Below are positions 53,749 to 63,196 of a DNA stretch of 64,000 nucleotides, piece by piece. The stretch comes from Oscillospiraceae bacterium (GTDB lineage: Bacteria > Bacillota > Clostridia > Oscillospirales > Oscillospiraceae): positions 186,001-250,000 of the forward strand of contig WRMH01000001.1 in the NCBI GenBank assembly GCA_009777235.1, given 5' to 3'. Every line of letters starts with the position of its first letter. Positions within the stretch are counted from its first letter, which is position 1. Made by a program: the position numbers and the translations under genes. The notes under the pieces were generated by a model. It was not told the origin of the DNA, made no database searches, and saw only the letters and a list, made by a program, of their open reading frames with translations.

Positions 53749-54588
53749 ATGATAGATTTTGAAAACAAACTCAGATACGGTCTCTCGGACCTTTTAAATC
53801 TCATGTATTTACTGCGCAGTCCGGAAGGCTGCCCATGGGATCGCGAGCAGACACACAGCAGTATTCGGCGCAACTTACTCGAAGAAGCGTATGAGGCCGC
53901 GACCGCGATTGACGAGAATAATACATCCGATCTTTTGGAAGAACTCGGCGATATATTGATGCAAGTGGTGTTCCACGCCGATATAGCAAAAGACGACGGC
54001 ACCTTTACATTCGATGACATAGCTGACGTTGCGTGCAAGAAGCTATTGCGCCGCCACCCGCACGTATTTGGCAATGACAAGGCGGACACAGGCGGACAGT
54101 CTCTCCTGCTTTGGGAGAATATCAAACGCGAAGAAAAGCAGTTTGAAACAACCGCAGATACCATGAAAGCCGTAGCGCGCAGCCTCCCTGCCCTGTGGCG
54201 GGCGGAAAAGATTCAGAAAAAAGCGGCAAAAGCGGGTTTCGACTGGCCGGATTACACAGGCGCGTTTGAGACGCTTTCAAGCGAGCTTGCGGAGTTTGAA
54301 AAAGCCGTCGCTTCGGCACAGATACGCGCGGACGGCGGGGACACCTCCGCCAATGCCCCGCAAAACGAAGCCATTTTTGAAGAGCTTGGCGACATACTTT
54401 TTTCAGCGGTCAACGTAGCCCGGTTTTTCAATGTTGACCCCGAATACGCACTCACCGCTGCCTCTGATAAATTTACCGCGCGCTTTGGGCGTGTCGAGGA
54501 GAAAGCGGCGTCGCTGGGCAGAGACCTCTCGGATATGACCACCGATGAAATAGAGGAACTCTACAGGCAAGTGAAATTAGAGAAGTGA
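53749..54588 (+). CDS. mazG: Nucleoside triphosphate pyrophosphohydrolase MazG
   Basis: 279 residues from ATG 53749. First MazG domain: LRSPEGCPWDREQTHSSIRRNLLEEAYEA...ELGDILMQVVFHA with the EEXXE/EXXD metal sites; second domain after ~150 with EELGDILFSAVNVARF. It hydrolyses aberrant or stress-related NTPs. A longer frame to 53695 lacks a ribosome site. Confidence 0.92.
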   Translation: MIDFENKLRYGLSDLLNLMYLLRSPEGCPWDREQTHSSIRRNLLEEAYEAATAIDENNTSDLLEELGDILMQVVFHADIAKDDGTFTFDDIADVACKKLLRRHPHVFGNDKADTGGQSLLLWENIKREEKQFETTADTMKAVARSLPALWRAEKIQKKAAKAGFDWPDYTGAFETLSSELAEFEKAVASAQIRADGGDTSANAPQNEAIFEELGDILFSAVNVARFFNVDPEYALTAASDKFTARFGRVEEKAASLGRDLSDMTTDEIEELYRQVKLEK

Positions 54589-54719
54589 GCATCGCTTCTT
54601 TAATATAAAAAGTGAGCATAGTTTAAAGTGTAAACGCAGTTTACACCCCGGGAACAAAGTTTACCCTTTGGACACAGCTCATAAGAAAGTACATAAAAAT
54701 TTTAGGAGGATTCATTCAA

Positions 54720-54995
54720 ATGAACAAAACAGAACTCATCAATGCCATCGCGGCAAAATCAGGCTTGTCGAAGAAAGACAGCGAAAAAGCTCTCGGAGCG
54801 GTCGTTGACTCCATCTCCGACGCGCTGAGCAACGGCGACAAGGTTCAACTCGTAGGCTTTGGCATTTTCTCGGTCAAGGCTCGTGCAGCCCGCATCGGCC
54901 GCAACCCCAAGACAAAAGCGGAAATCAAAATCCCCGCCACCAAAACCCCCGTATTCAAAGCCGGCAAAGCCCTTAAAGATGCAGTCGCGAAGTAA
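54720..54995 (+). CDS. hup: DNA-binding protein HU
   Basis: 91 residues, MNKTELINAIAAKSGLSKKD to AGKALKDAVAK, with the DNA-arm GIFSVKARAARIGRNPKT. Strong TTAGGAGG site. The 130 bp upstream hold GTGTAAAC-GCA-GTTTACAC (~54629), a possible operator. It sits between mazG and rqcP as in several clostridia. Confidence 0.96.
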   Translation: MNKTELINAIAAKSGLSKKDSEKALGAVVDSISDALSNGDKVQLVGFGIFSVKARAARIGRNPKTKAEIKIPATKTPVFKAGKALKDAVAK

Positions 54996-55010
54996 GTGTC
55001 TTCGCTATAC

Positions 55011-55047
55011 ACTAAGGCGTGGGGTCTACCCACGCCTTAGTTCTTTG
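55011..55047 (+). terminator. Terminator after hup
   Basis: ACTAAGGCGTGGG and CCCACGCCTTAGT (13 bp, loop GTCTA) followed by TCTTTG. The T-run is interrupted, so partial read-through into rqcP is likely. Confidence 0.75.
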
Positions 55048-55069
55048 TCAGAAAGGAGCGTTTTACGCA

Positions 55070-55312
55070 ATGCGCATTGATAAATTTTTAAAGGTATCAC
55101 GGCTGATAAAGCGCCGTACTATTGCTAATGAGGCTTGCGACGCGGGGCGCATATCGGTTTGCGGACGCCCCGTCAAGGCGTCTTATAGCGTAAAGCCCGG
55201 AGATATTATAGAGATACGCTTTGGCAACAAGACGCTAAAGGTGGAGGTCATGACCGTCAGCGAACATGTCTCAAAAACCGCCGCCCCCTGTATGTATAGA
55301 GAAGTGATTTAG
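55070..55312 (+). CDS. rqcP: S4-domain ribosome quality-control factor RqcP
   Basis: 80 residues, MRIDKFLKVSRLIKRRTIANEACDAGRI: an S4 RNA-binding fold like Bacillus YabO/RqcP, which helps RqcH add alanine tails on stalled 50S subunits. GAAAGGAG precedes the ATG. In Bacillus yabP, yabQ and divIC follow; here an unrelated ABC unit follows. Confidence 0.85.
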   Translation: MRIDKFLKVSRLIKRRTIANEACDAGRISVCGRPVKASYSVKPGDIIEIRFGNKTLKVEVMTVSEHVSKTAAPCMYREVI

Positions 55313-55380
55313 TTTTGCAAAACTGTGAGCTTTCCTCCGTCCATTTCGCACACCGTATCGCAGAGCAGTGAGATGTCTTC
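55309..55380 (-). pseudogene. Relic of an ABC ATPase 3' end, inverted
   Basis: Read on the reverse strand this encodes EDISLLCDTVCEMDGGKLTV then LQN and TAA. The C-terminus of the ABC ATPase at 58408-59052 is EDISLLCDTVCEMDGGTLTV then LPKS. DNA identity is high (about four differences in ~67 bases). The copy is in opposite orientation and its stop overlaps that of rqcP. The remaining gene-free bases to 55526 show nothing clear. Confidence 0.8.
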
Positions 55381-55526
55381 AAGATGGCGCAAAAACTTGC
55401 AAAACACGAACATTTTCTGTTGACTTTTACATTTTTTACGTGATAAAATATGAAAATCGTAACCCCACAAATCGCAATGAAACCCAAAACACCAACAGAC
55501 AATAATAAGAAAGAAAGGGTATCTCT

Positions 55527-56738
55527 ATGAATTGGAGAAATTCTATGAAAAGAAGCCCTTTGAAGCGCATTGTTTTTTTGATTGCTCCCTTGTCTTTGAC
55601 GTTTCTGTTTCTGCTATTATCCGCTTGCTCAAACGAGACGGATGACCCGGCAAAGTCACCGTCACATTCGGCAACAGATGATATAGGCTTGAACACGCCA
55701 AACAACGAAAATAACAACACGCAGCAGCATCTGCAACGCCAGCTTAGCGAGCGCGTTAGCGTGGATGCGCAAGTTATAATACCTAATATAACGTCTTTGC
55801 CTACAGTAGACGTTGATCTCGTCACATTTGACAGCGATGTCATAAGAAATGCGCTGTTTGACCCTGCTTCAATCGTTACGGAAGAGGTTGTGTATGCAGG
55901 TTCGCTGGGTATAACTCAGCTAATAGACGACAGCGATTTTTTTTGCAGCTATTGGACATACGATAAAGACAGCGTCCTGCGCTCACACACAGGCTCTCAG
56001 GAATATATTTTTTATCTCTTCCGCTGGCAGGAACGCTATACCAACACTGAGCTGTTTTCAACCGAATTGGAACTCGGTTTTGCCTCTCGTGACTTTGTGA
56101 TAAATGAGATATTAAATGCCGTCAAATCCCTTGGCATAGGTACCTCAAGTCTTGGAGAGCCTCTGATATATTCGCTCGACCATGAAACCCTCGCTACGGA
56201 GAATATGCGAAAGAGGGATGATGGGGAATTTGAAGGGTATAGAAACTTCACATTTAAGGAAAATTGGACCGATGAGGACGATTATTACTTCATATTGTGG
56301 GAATTTGAGGCACAAGAGATTTCCATTGTCTCAGAGGAAATGAGATTATTATTAAACGACGACATTGTCCGCGGCTCAAAAATAGCGGCACTCTATTCGC
56401 AAAGAGGCATAGAATATTTGGAAATAACCAATGCCTTTACTGAAACATCAACAGGGAGCGCATCACAAATCATCTCATTGGAAGATGCGATGAGCGCGAT
56501 GGTCGCTAAGTTTGAATCAATCATATCAACAAACCGTTATGTGATTACAGACATTAAACTAAAATATATCCCCGAGTTCAAAGATAGAAGCCGCACCTCA
56601 CAACAACTGATTCCTGTTTGGGATATATCCATAGCCGAGTATTATTCATCACACGCGGATAGCGCGGATAATGATATACTGGTTGGGCATATACAGCACT
56701 ATCTGATAGACGCCTATACCGGAAGAGAATATGTATGA
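55527..56738 (+). CDS. Lipoprotein of an ABC exporter unit, PepSY-like C-terminus
   Basis: 403 residues. N-terminal basic stretch and hydrophobic helix ending in the lipobox LLSAC (~C36), then an Asn/Thr-rich linker. The body is acidic and unrecognised; the C-terminal ~100 residues (ISLEDAMSAMVAKF, YVITDIKLKYIPEF, LIPVWDI, IDAYTGREYV) resemble PepSY/YycI-like modules. ATG 55527 follows AAAGGG; ATG 55545 is an alternative. It precedes two permeases and an ATPase and may be the sensor or substrate-handling part of that transporter. Confidence 0.6.
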   Translation: MNWRNSMKRSPLKRIVFLIAPLSLTFLFLLLSACSNETDDPAKSPSHSATDDIGLNTPNNENNNTQQHLQRQLSERVSVDAQVIIPNITSLPTVDVDLVTFDSDVIRNALFDPASIVTEEVVYAGSLGITQLIDDSDFFCSYWTYDKDSVLRSHTGSQEYIFYLFRWQERYTNTELFSTELELGFASRDFVINEILNAVKSLGIGTSSLGEPLIYSLDHETLATENMRKRDDGEFEGYRNFTFKENWTDEDDYYFILWEFEAQEISIVSEEMRLLLNDDIVRGSKIAALYSQRGIEYLEITNAFTETSTGSASQIISLEDAMSAMVAKFESIISTNRYVITDIKLKYIPEFKDRSRTSQQLIPVWDISIAEYYSSHADSADNDILVGHIQHYLIDAYTGREYV

Positions 56739-56754
56739 TGAGAGAATATAAAAG

Positions 56755-57540
56755 ATGAAGCTGCTGCAAGCGTTGAGAATAGATATGAAGAGGGCGTTCT
56801 TCTCCCCCCTATTCTTTCTTGTGATTTTGCTCATTGTCGCCCTAAACTATCTTTCTGTTTCCGGTGAGATGCCCCTCTCGCAAGGCAATGTTTTGTATTT
56901 TTTTCAATTGATTTTTGGCGGTCCGTTTAGTATTGTAATGCTGTTTATAGGAACTCTACCGTATGGTACTTCGTTTTGCGTTGACTGGAAGAACCAATTT
57001 ATCCGACCAAACTTGATAAGGACGACACTAAGCACATACGCCTGGTCAAAGGTCTTCACGGTGGCACTATCCGCCATAACGGCAGTAATTATCAGCAATC
57101 TTCTCACGGCGTTTTTATTTTCACTCCATATGCCAATGGTTTTCTGGTTTTATGCCGAATATGGGTATGAACTGTATATCCAAGCCGTAATAGGACAGCT
57201 CATTGACATTCATCCTATGCTCTATTTGACAGTGCGGATTGTCATTTACGCTCTCCACTGCGGCTTTTGGGCTGTTTTTGCGCTTTTGGTGTCCACCTAT
57301 AGCACAAATGCCTTTGTGACATACGCGTCCCCTGTGCTTGCGTACTATCTCGTCGTCAACTTATCTGCTGTGGTGGGCGTTCCTTATTATCTGCGCTTTA
57401 ACGCCGTGGCCTCTGGATATGTTGAGATGGGCGGTATATTTGCATCCATTGCGTATTCTGTGCTGTTTTTTGCAGTGCCCACCGCTCTGCTTGGGTGGCT
57501 GACCACAAGAAACATAAAGCGGAGGGTCGAAAATGGGTAG
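56755..57540 (+). CDS. ABC transporter permease subunit 1
   Basis: 261 residues with six membrane helices (~18-35, 50-72, 98-122, 150-180, 190-215, 225-250), a pattern of ABC-2-type or lantibiotic-immunity-like permeases. No strong ribosome site; 16 bp after the lipoprotein gene. Overlaps the next permease by 8 bp. Confidence 0.7.
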   Translation: MKLLQALRIDMKRAFFSPLFFLVILLIVALNYLSVSGEMPLSQGNVLYFFQLIFGGPFSIVMLFIGTLPYGTSFCVDWKNQFIRPNLIRTTLSTYAWSKVFTVALSAITAVIISNLLTAFLFSLHMPMVFWFYAEYGYELYIQAVIGQLIDIHPMLYLTVRIVIYALHCGFWAVFALLVSTYSTNAFVTYASPVLAYYLVVNLSAVVGVPYYLRFNAVASGYVEMGGIFASIAYSVLFFAVPTALLGWLTTRNIKRRVENG

Positions 57541-58384
57541 TATGAAAATGGTTTTGCATCTGTGCGGAAATAACATCAAACGCTGGGTAAGCAACCCGCG
57601 ATACTATATAATTTGCCTGCTTTCGGTGGCGTGGCTTCACTTTCTGATTAGCCCGGTGCTTAATTTTTCAAAATCAGTAGGCGTTAAAGCAACCCCGTTT
57701 ATTTTTCCCCATATTTTTGGCGAGTGGTATTCATCAATGGTCTTTGTGCTTATCGTAGTGCTGCTCTTTTGCGATGCGCCATTTATGAATGACAGCACCC
57801 CCTATGAGTGCATCAGATCGGGAAGGAAAAGATGGATACAAGGTCAGCTATTATATGTTGCCGCCGCTTCCTTTTTATTAGTGCTGTTTTATTTTGCCGC
57901 CTGCCTTTTGCTCCTGTCGCCAAACATCGAGTTCAAAAATGAATGGGGAAAAGTTTATAACACCCTCGCACAAACTTACGCGGGATGGGAATATGGTACA
58001 ATGCCAATGTCGCACACAATGATGCTTTTATATACTCCATTGCAAGCGTTATTTATCAGTTCCGCGTTGCTGCTGCTTATCTCTATATTCGTTGGCTTGG
58101 TTATTTTTACGCTAAATCTTGTGACAAGCAGGATTGGCGGCATTATGGCAGGCTTGGTTCTTGCTTTTCTCCCTCCGATTACACAAATAAGCATAAATCC
58201 GATTTTCTATTACATTATGCCTACAACTTGGGGGAATCTTGATCTCTTGGATATTACGGGAAAGTCCATATATCCGCCACTTGCCTATACCATAATATGG
58301 CTTGTGACCGCCAACATTTTACTTATTATTGTTGCGCAGCTAATACATAGAAAACGGCAAATTGAAGTGCTGCTGCGCATATAA
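57533..58384 (+). CDS. ABC transporter permease subunit 2
   Basis: 283 residues with about six membrane helices, including NPRYYIICLLSVAWLHFL near the start and PPLAYTIIWLVTANILLIIV near the end. It probably pairs with subunit 1 as a heterodimer. Substrate unknown. Confidence 0.7.
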   Translation: MGSMKMVLHLCGNNIKRWVSNPRYYIICLLSVAWLHFLISPVLNFSKSVGVKATPFIFPHIFGEWYSSMVFVLIVVLLFCDAPFMNDSTPYECIRSGRKRWIQGQLLYVAAASFLLVLFYFAACLLLLSPNIEFKNEWGKVYNTLAQTYAGWEYGTMPMSHTMMLLYTPLQALFISSALLLLISIFVGLVIFTLNLVTSRIGGIMAGLVLAFLPPITQISINPIFYYIMPTTWGNLDLLDITGKSIYPPLAYTIIWLVTANILLIIVAQLIHRKRQIEVLLRI

Positions 58385-58407
58385 CTTAATAACAGGGAGG
58401 TATGAAC

Positions 58408-59052
58408 ATGGATATAATACGAGTTGTTGAAGCTACAAAGAAATACAAGGATGCCACAGTTTTAAGCGGCGTGACTGTTTCGTTTGAGAGCGGCAAAATA
58501 CATGGCATTGTCGGGCGCAATGGTTCAGGTAAAACTATGCTTTTTAAGTGCATATGTGGGTTTGTCCCTCTGACCTCGGGGCAAATTTTCGTAAATGACG
58601 CGCAAATCAGAAAAGATGTGGATATTCCCAAAGACGTCGGGATAATCATTGAAGCCCCCGGATTTTTGCCGAATTACAGCGCATACGGAAATCTAAAGCT
58701 ACTCTCTGACATAAAGCGGACGATTGGGCGCCGGAAAATAAAGGACACGATTTCGCTTGTCGGGCTTGACCCTGACGACAGAAAGCGCGTCGGCAAGTTT
58801 TCTATGGGTATGCGCCAGCGGCTTGGCATTGCGCAGGCGCTTATGGAAAGTCCGTCCTTGCTTATCCTCGACGAGCCGTTTAGCGGTTTAGATAAGCATG
58901 GTGTGCGCGAAATGAGAGAGCTTTTTCTCTCGTTGCGCGAGCAGGGCAAGACTATTCTCTTGGCCACACACAATTCAGAAGACATCTCATTGCTCTGTGA
59001 TACGGTGTGCGAAATGGACGGAGGAACGCTCACAGTTTTGCCAAAATCATAA
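58408..59052 (+). CDS. ABC transporter ATPase of the exporter unit
   Basis: 214 residues from ATG 58408 (GGGAGG seven bases upstream; ATG 58402 is too close to it). Walker A GRNGSGKTM, signature FSMGMRQRLGIAQAL, Walker B LLILDEPFSGLD, switch histidine ATHNSED. It matches the bacteriocin/lantibiotic-exporter-like ATPase group. Its 3' end recurs inverted at 55309-55380. Confidence 0.85.
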   Translation: MDIIRVVEATKKYKDATVLSGVTVSFESGKIHGIVGRNGSGKTMLFKCICGFVPLTSGQIFVNDAQIRKDVDIPKDVGIIIEAPGFLPNYSAYGNLKLLSDIKRTIGRRKIKDTISLVGLDPDDRKRVGKFSMGMRQRLGIAQALMESPSLLILDEPFSGLDKHGVREMRELFLSLREQGKTILLATHNSEDISLLCDTVCEMDGGTLTVLPKS

Positions 59053-59181
59053 GCCCCCATCGGCAGACTGGCTTCTTTAAGCGATAAGTTTAATGGTGTG
59101 ATTTGGCTATATCGCGGAGAAGCCTATCCAGAGGCGAGCGTTCGCAGCGGTTTGCGTTACCTCCCCCTCCTCCCCCCTATG

Positions 59182-59204
59182 GGCGCGGATGTCGCGCCTT
59201 TTTT
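59182..59204 (+). terminator. Terminator of the ABC exporter operon
   Basis: GGCGCG-GATGT-CGCGCC followed by TTTTTT: a strong intrinsic terminator before the flagellar operon. Downstream is a doubled AGCTATGTCAA word (~59215-59238). Confidence 0.88.
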
Positions 59205-59280
59205 CGGTATGCCAAAGCTATGTCAAAGCTATGTCAAAATTGATATGTGTCAATTTACATCAATTTTTTACATTTTTCGC

Positions 59281-59308
59281 TAATCTTTGGGGGCATAAGT
59301 GCCGATAC
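59281..59308 (+). promoter_or_regulatory. Probable sigma-D (sigma-28) promoter of the flagellar operon
   Basis: TAAT (59281-59284), 16 bp, GCCGATAC (59301-59308). The -10 matches the flagellar GCCGATAA consensus at 7 of 8 bases; the -35 (TAAA expected) at 3 of 4. It lies ~22 bp before the fliK start. Confidence 0.6.
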
Positions 59309-59329
59309 TTAACTATAGGAGGTGAAAAA

Positions 59330-60727
59330 ATGAGTTTACCCATGGAGTTTCTGTCTCCAGTTACGACCCGGACAGACTCCGGCGCGGGGGTTCAAACATC
59401 GGCAAGATCGCGGTCTGAGAAGATTGGCGCACGGTTTGACAAAATATTTGAAGCGGAGTTAAACAGGCACGATCAAAAAATAACCGATAAGAAAACTATC
59501 CCGAAGAATGCGGAAAATCAGAGTTTCGCAAAAGAAGGTTCACCGTCGGCAAACAGGGCTTTAGAGAAAAAAGACAAGCTCGCTGACGAACAAGGTGAAG
59601 CACTCATAGCCGGAGTAGTGGGTACAGAGCAAAAAGAGGTCGTTTTTATTCTCGAAGGAGATAAGGAATCTGTCGCAAACCCCGAAATGCGTGTAGACAA
59701 TATCGCAGGGCTATCATCGGATATAGACATCGAGGTAAACCCGGAAACGGGAACCGAACCTGCGGGGAGCGCGGAGAATACGGATATAGGCACTGCCTCG
59801 CGAGACACAGAAAACGCGAATAAAGCGCCAAGTGACATAACCGACCCGCCGCAAAAAGAAGTACACGCCAAAACAGCCGAAACAGCAGTAGAGGACAAAA
59901 TAAAAGCTGAATTGGCCGCAGCGAATGAACAAGCGCAAACAGCGGACGCTGCAGGGGAGCGGGCGGCACGGATGCCGGAGAAAAGGTCTGAAGATGGTCG
60001 GGAAAACGCAAGAAACGATAGGTTTTCCTCGAGAGGCAATCTGAGCCCTTTGGAGAATGAAAATGATAAAGCTCACGAGCTTGGAGAAGAAAGCAGCGCA
60101 AAAAGCGAATTGGCCGAGGCCATAAAGTCCAAAACAGACGAGAATCAGGACAAAGACGAAAAAGCAAACAACGATAAGACCCAAAGCGAAATACCGCAAG
60201 CCCCGCCCCTCGCAGACGGAATCAGGCCGGAACAGTTTAAGGCGGCACAGCAAATGACAAAAGCGGCGCAAGACGTACCGGTAAAACCCGAAAATCTATT
60301 TCAGGAAATGATTTCCCGCGTAGAAACATTGCAAACCGACGCAAAGACCTCAATGACAATCCAGCTAAACCCCGAGTTTCTGGGAAAAGTCGCTCTCGAA
60401 GTAGCGATGGACGCAAGCGGATTGCACGTAAAGATAAACGCCGAGGATAGCAATGTCAGGGGTATGATCAACGGACAGCTCACCACGCTGATAGAATCGC
60501 TCGAAAACAAAGGCATCATCGTTTCGGAAGTCGAAGTAGCATACGGAAGCACACTCGGCAGCGCGTTTAAAGAACAAGGAGACACAGGGGAACGCGCAGA
60601 CGGGCGGCAGCAGACAAAACACCGCACGATAACAACCCGGGATAACGCTTCATACTACACGACATTACCAAACATAATGGATTACTATTTAGACACAGGA
60701 ATCAGCTCGGTAGAGTATAGTGCGTAG
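59330..60727 (+). CDS. fliK: Flagellar hook-length control protein FliK
   Basis: 465 residues from ATG 59330 (AGGAGGTG). A long hydrophilic, Lys/Glu/Ala-rich ruler region (~60-340) precedes the FliK C-terminal domain (~345-440), with ELNPEFLGKV-like MTIQLNPEFLGKVALEV, LHVKINAED and ESLENKGI. It sets hook length and switches the export apparatus. First gene of the hook operon. Confidence 0.85.
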   Translation: MSLPMEFLSPVTTRTDSGAGVQTSARSRSEKIGARFDKIFEAELNRHDQKITDKKTIPKNAENQSFAKEGSPSANRALEKKDKLADEQGEALIAGVVGTEQKEVVFILEGDKESVANPEMRVDNIAGLSSDIDIEVNPETGTEPAGSAENTDIGTASRDTENANKAPSDITDPPQKEVHAKTAETAVEDKIKAELAAANEQAQTADAAGERAARMPEKRSEDGRENARNDRFSSRGNLSPLENENDKAHELGEESSAKSELAEAIKSKTDENQDKDEKANNDKTQSEIPQAPPLADGIRPEQFKAAQQMTKAAQDVPVKPENLFQEMISRVETLQTDAKTSMTIQLNPEFLGKVALEVAMDASGLHVKINAEDSNVRGMINGQLTTLIESLENKGIIVSEVEVAYGSTLGSAFKEQGDTGERADGRQQTKHRTITTRDNASYYTTLPNIMDYYLDTGISSVEYSA

Positions 60728-60871
60728 CACGCTCGCACTGCATAGCAGGAATACACGGCAAACAAAGGATTTGTAAACAAGCGCGAAAAAGGACTTCGCG
60801 TCGCAATAGAAAAGGGACGGACCCCGAATTAGTAAGAAGCATTAGCTTTAAACTATGAAGGGAGAACACCA

Positions 60872-61801
60872 ATGTCAGTATCAGCATTAGATGCGATCAG
60901 ATCAATCCAAAACGAAACCGCTTATCAAGCGGCAAGAGATCGCATGAAAGAAGTTGAGGATAGCAGCAAAGCCGAAGGCGTGGATAGGAGCGTGGGCGGC
61001 ATGATGGGAAAAGAAGATTTTCTCATGCTCTTGTCCGCCCAGCTTCGCTACCAAGACCCGCTCAATCCGCAAAATGACTCGCAGTTTGCCGCGCAGCTCG
61101 CGCAATTCTCGTCGCTTGAGCAGATGCAGAATATGAACAGCACCCTAAACACTTTGAGCAGCTACCAAGCGTATAGCCTCGTAGGTAAGTTTGTCGTTGC
61201 CGAGGCATTGATAGAGGGTGTGTTTGGCGAGATACCCGGCGTGGTTGACAGCATATTTGTTGACGGAGGCGTCACATACGCGCAGATTGGCGAGTATGTT
61301 GTGCCTGTATCTTCTATAAAAGAAGTGTTTGACACAAATAACATACTGACAACGGAAATGTTCATGCAAACCTCGAATAATCTGATTGGCCGCACCATAA
61401 TAGCGCAGGTGGACGGTAAGGATATTGAGGGTGTCGTCACGCGCATACTTGTTGACAAAGGCTCGCTTCTCGCGCAAATTGACGACGGCACAAACGATCC
61501 CAAATTCGTGCCTGTCAACTCGATCGTTGATATTCGCGAAACAGGCTCGCTAAAACACGAACCCAAACCCGAAACTCCTCCGGAAGCCGTAAACTTCAAA
61601 ACAGACGGAAACGGCGGTTTCATAGAGCTTTCGGAGGATGGCACCGAAGAAATCGGACGCTGGGATTTCAATGAGGACAAATGGAAATGGGTGTACACAA
61701 GTTTTCTAAACGATAATGAAGAAAACGAGAACACCGTGGGCGAGACCGAAAACGCGGCTGAGGGCGAGGCTTCCGGGCAGACCGAAACCGAAGGCGAATA
61801 G
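60872..61801 (+). CDS. flgD: Flagellar hook assembly protein FlgD
   Basis: 309 residues; conserved FlgD core MGKEDFLMLLSAQLRYQDPLNP and FAAQLAQFSSLEQMQNMN (~46-90), followed by Tudor/FnIII-like beta domains and a Glu-rich tail. It caps the growing hook. GAAGGGAG precedes the ATG. The 144-bp gap before it contains a CGCGAA/TTCGCG hairpin. Confidence 0.93.
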   Translation: MSVSALDAIRSIQNETAYQAARDRMKEVEDSSKAEGVDRSVGGMMGKEDFLMLLSAQLRYQDPLNPQNDSQFAAQLAQFSSLEQMQNMNSTLNTLSSYQAYSLVGKFVVAEALIEGVFGEIPGVVDSIFVDGGVTYAQIGEYVVPVSSIKEVFDTNNILTTEMFMQTSNNLIGRTIIAQVDGKDIEGVVTRILVDKGSLLAQIDDGTNDPKFVPVNSIVDIRETGSLKHEPKPETPPEAVNFKTDGNGGFIELSEDGTEEIGRWDFNEDKWKWVYTSFLNDNEENENTVGETENAAEGEASGQTETEGE

Positions 61802-61888
61802 CAAGCCGCCGCATAGACCCGGCAAAAACCAAGCCGCGCAGAGCGGCAAACAATAACGAACCAATAAAGAAATAGGAGGAATCGCATT

Positions 61889-63172
61889 ATGATGCGCTCG
61901 CTATACTCCGGAATATCCGGACTTAGAAATCACCAAACAAGAATGGACGTTATCGGTAACAATATCGCAAACGTCAACACAGCGGGATATAAAACAAGCC
62001 GCGTTATATTCCAGGACATATTCAGCCAAAACGTATCATCCGGTATGGCAAACAACAACCAGCCCGTGGGCGGCGGCGGTATTGGAGGAACAAACCCAGT
62101 GCAGGTCGGACTTGGTATCAGGCTTTCGACTGTAGACGTAATCCACACAAGAGCGGCGTTTCAGCGCACAGACAGAGAAACCGACATGATGATAAACGGC
62201 GACGGATTCTTTATCGTTCGCGGACCGGACGGCGACTTCTTTACAAGAGCCGGTAACTTTGACATTGATAACGAAGGTTATTTGGTAAACTCTCTGGGAT
62301 TTTACGTGATGGGTTATACGTCAGAGCTGCAAATGGCCGTCATTGACCCCGGACAAGAAGAGATTGAGGCAAGGGCGCAGGTAGACTTTGCCGCCGGAGC
62401 GACTGTTCCGGTGGGAACAGTTATCCCCGCGGGAATCTTTGCTACAGGCACCGCGCTTCCCGCACACCTTTTCGGCTATAATTCACCGCCGGAAGGCTCG
62501 ATTGCCGAAGCTCCTTGGCCGGAAAAGGCTATGCGCACACGCATAGAGTTTAACGCCCCCGCCGCGTTCACTTCATTGGCAGCCGGGTCACAGCCGTTTC
62601 GCGCGCCTACATTCGGCCTTGTGCCGGTCGGACAAAACCCGGAGTCTGATATAAACGGCCTGTCGCGAATCAGAGTGACCTCTGATGTCTATTACAACAT
62701 ACCCGCGTGGGAAGATTTAACGGCGGATCAGCAAGACGCGCTTATTGATATGATAGGCTCGGGCAATCCCGAAGCGGATTTTGACCCCGATTTCTTTAAC
62801 CAGTTTCCGCAGGAAACAGTCAGCCTCCCGGGATTTGCCGTTTCGGATAACGGCGACGTGTCGGTCATACTCGCAAACAGAAAGGTAGTCATCGGACGCA
62901 TTGCGGTTGCTATGTTCGCAAACCCCTCCGGCCTTGAAAAAGGCGGAAACAGCCTTTATCGCGAATCCGCGTCGAGCGGCCCTGCTGTAATAACGGAAGC
63001 GTATCTTGACGGCGCGGGCAAAATTGACGGCGGCGGACTTGAAATGAGTAACGTAGACCTTGCAAACGAATTTACCGATATGATCGTCACCCAAAGGGGA
63101 TTTCAGGCAAACTCCAGAATTATCACAGTTTCGGATACAATGCTTGAAGAGCTTGTAAACCTCAAGAGATAA
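61889..63172 (+). CDS. flgE: Flagellar hook protein FlgE
   Basis: 427 residues: N-terminal rod motif SLYSGISGLRNHQTRMDVIGNNIANVNTAGYK pattern, a central variable domain, and the C-terminal coiled-coil motif ANEFTDMIVTQRGFQANSRIIT. It builds the hook. AGGAGG before the double ATG (61889/61892). Confidence 0.94.
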   Translation: MMRSLYSGISGLRNHQTRMDVIGNNIANVNTAGYKTSRVIFQDIFSQNVSSGMANNNQPVGGGGIGGTNPVQVGLGIRLSTVDVIHTRAAFQRTDRETDMMINGDGFFIVRGPDGDFFTRAGNFDIDNEGYLVNSLGFYVMGYTSELQMAVIDPGQEEIEARAQVDFAAGATVPVGTVIPAGIFATGTALPAHLFGYNSPPEGSIAEAPWPEKAMRTRIEFNAPAAFTSLAAGSQPFRAPTFGLVPVGQNPESDINGLSRIRVTSDVYYNIPAWEDLTADQQDALIDMIGSGNPEADFDPDFFNQFPQETVSLPGFAVSDNGDVSVILANRKVVIGRIAVAMFANPSGLEKGGNSLYRESASSGPAVITEAYLDGAGKIDGGGLEMSNVDLANEFTDMIVTQRGFQANSRIITVSDTMLEELVNLKR

Positions 63173-63196
63173 GCGTAATATAGGTAGTAGTTAATT

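Noticed and set aside
59518-60271. Overlapping long reverse frames opposite fliK
   Set aside because: They reflect the low-complexity codon pattern of the FliK ruler region; several compete in different frames and none has a motif.
61162-61887. 241-codon reverse frame opposite flgD
   Set aside because: Serine/proline-rich shadow of flgD without start signals or known motifs.
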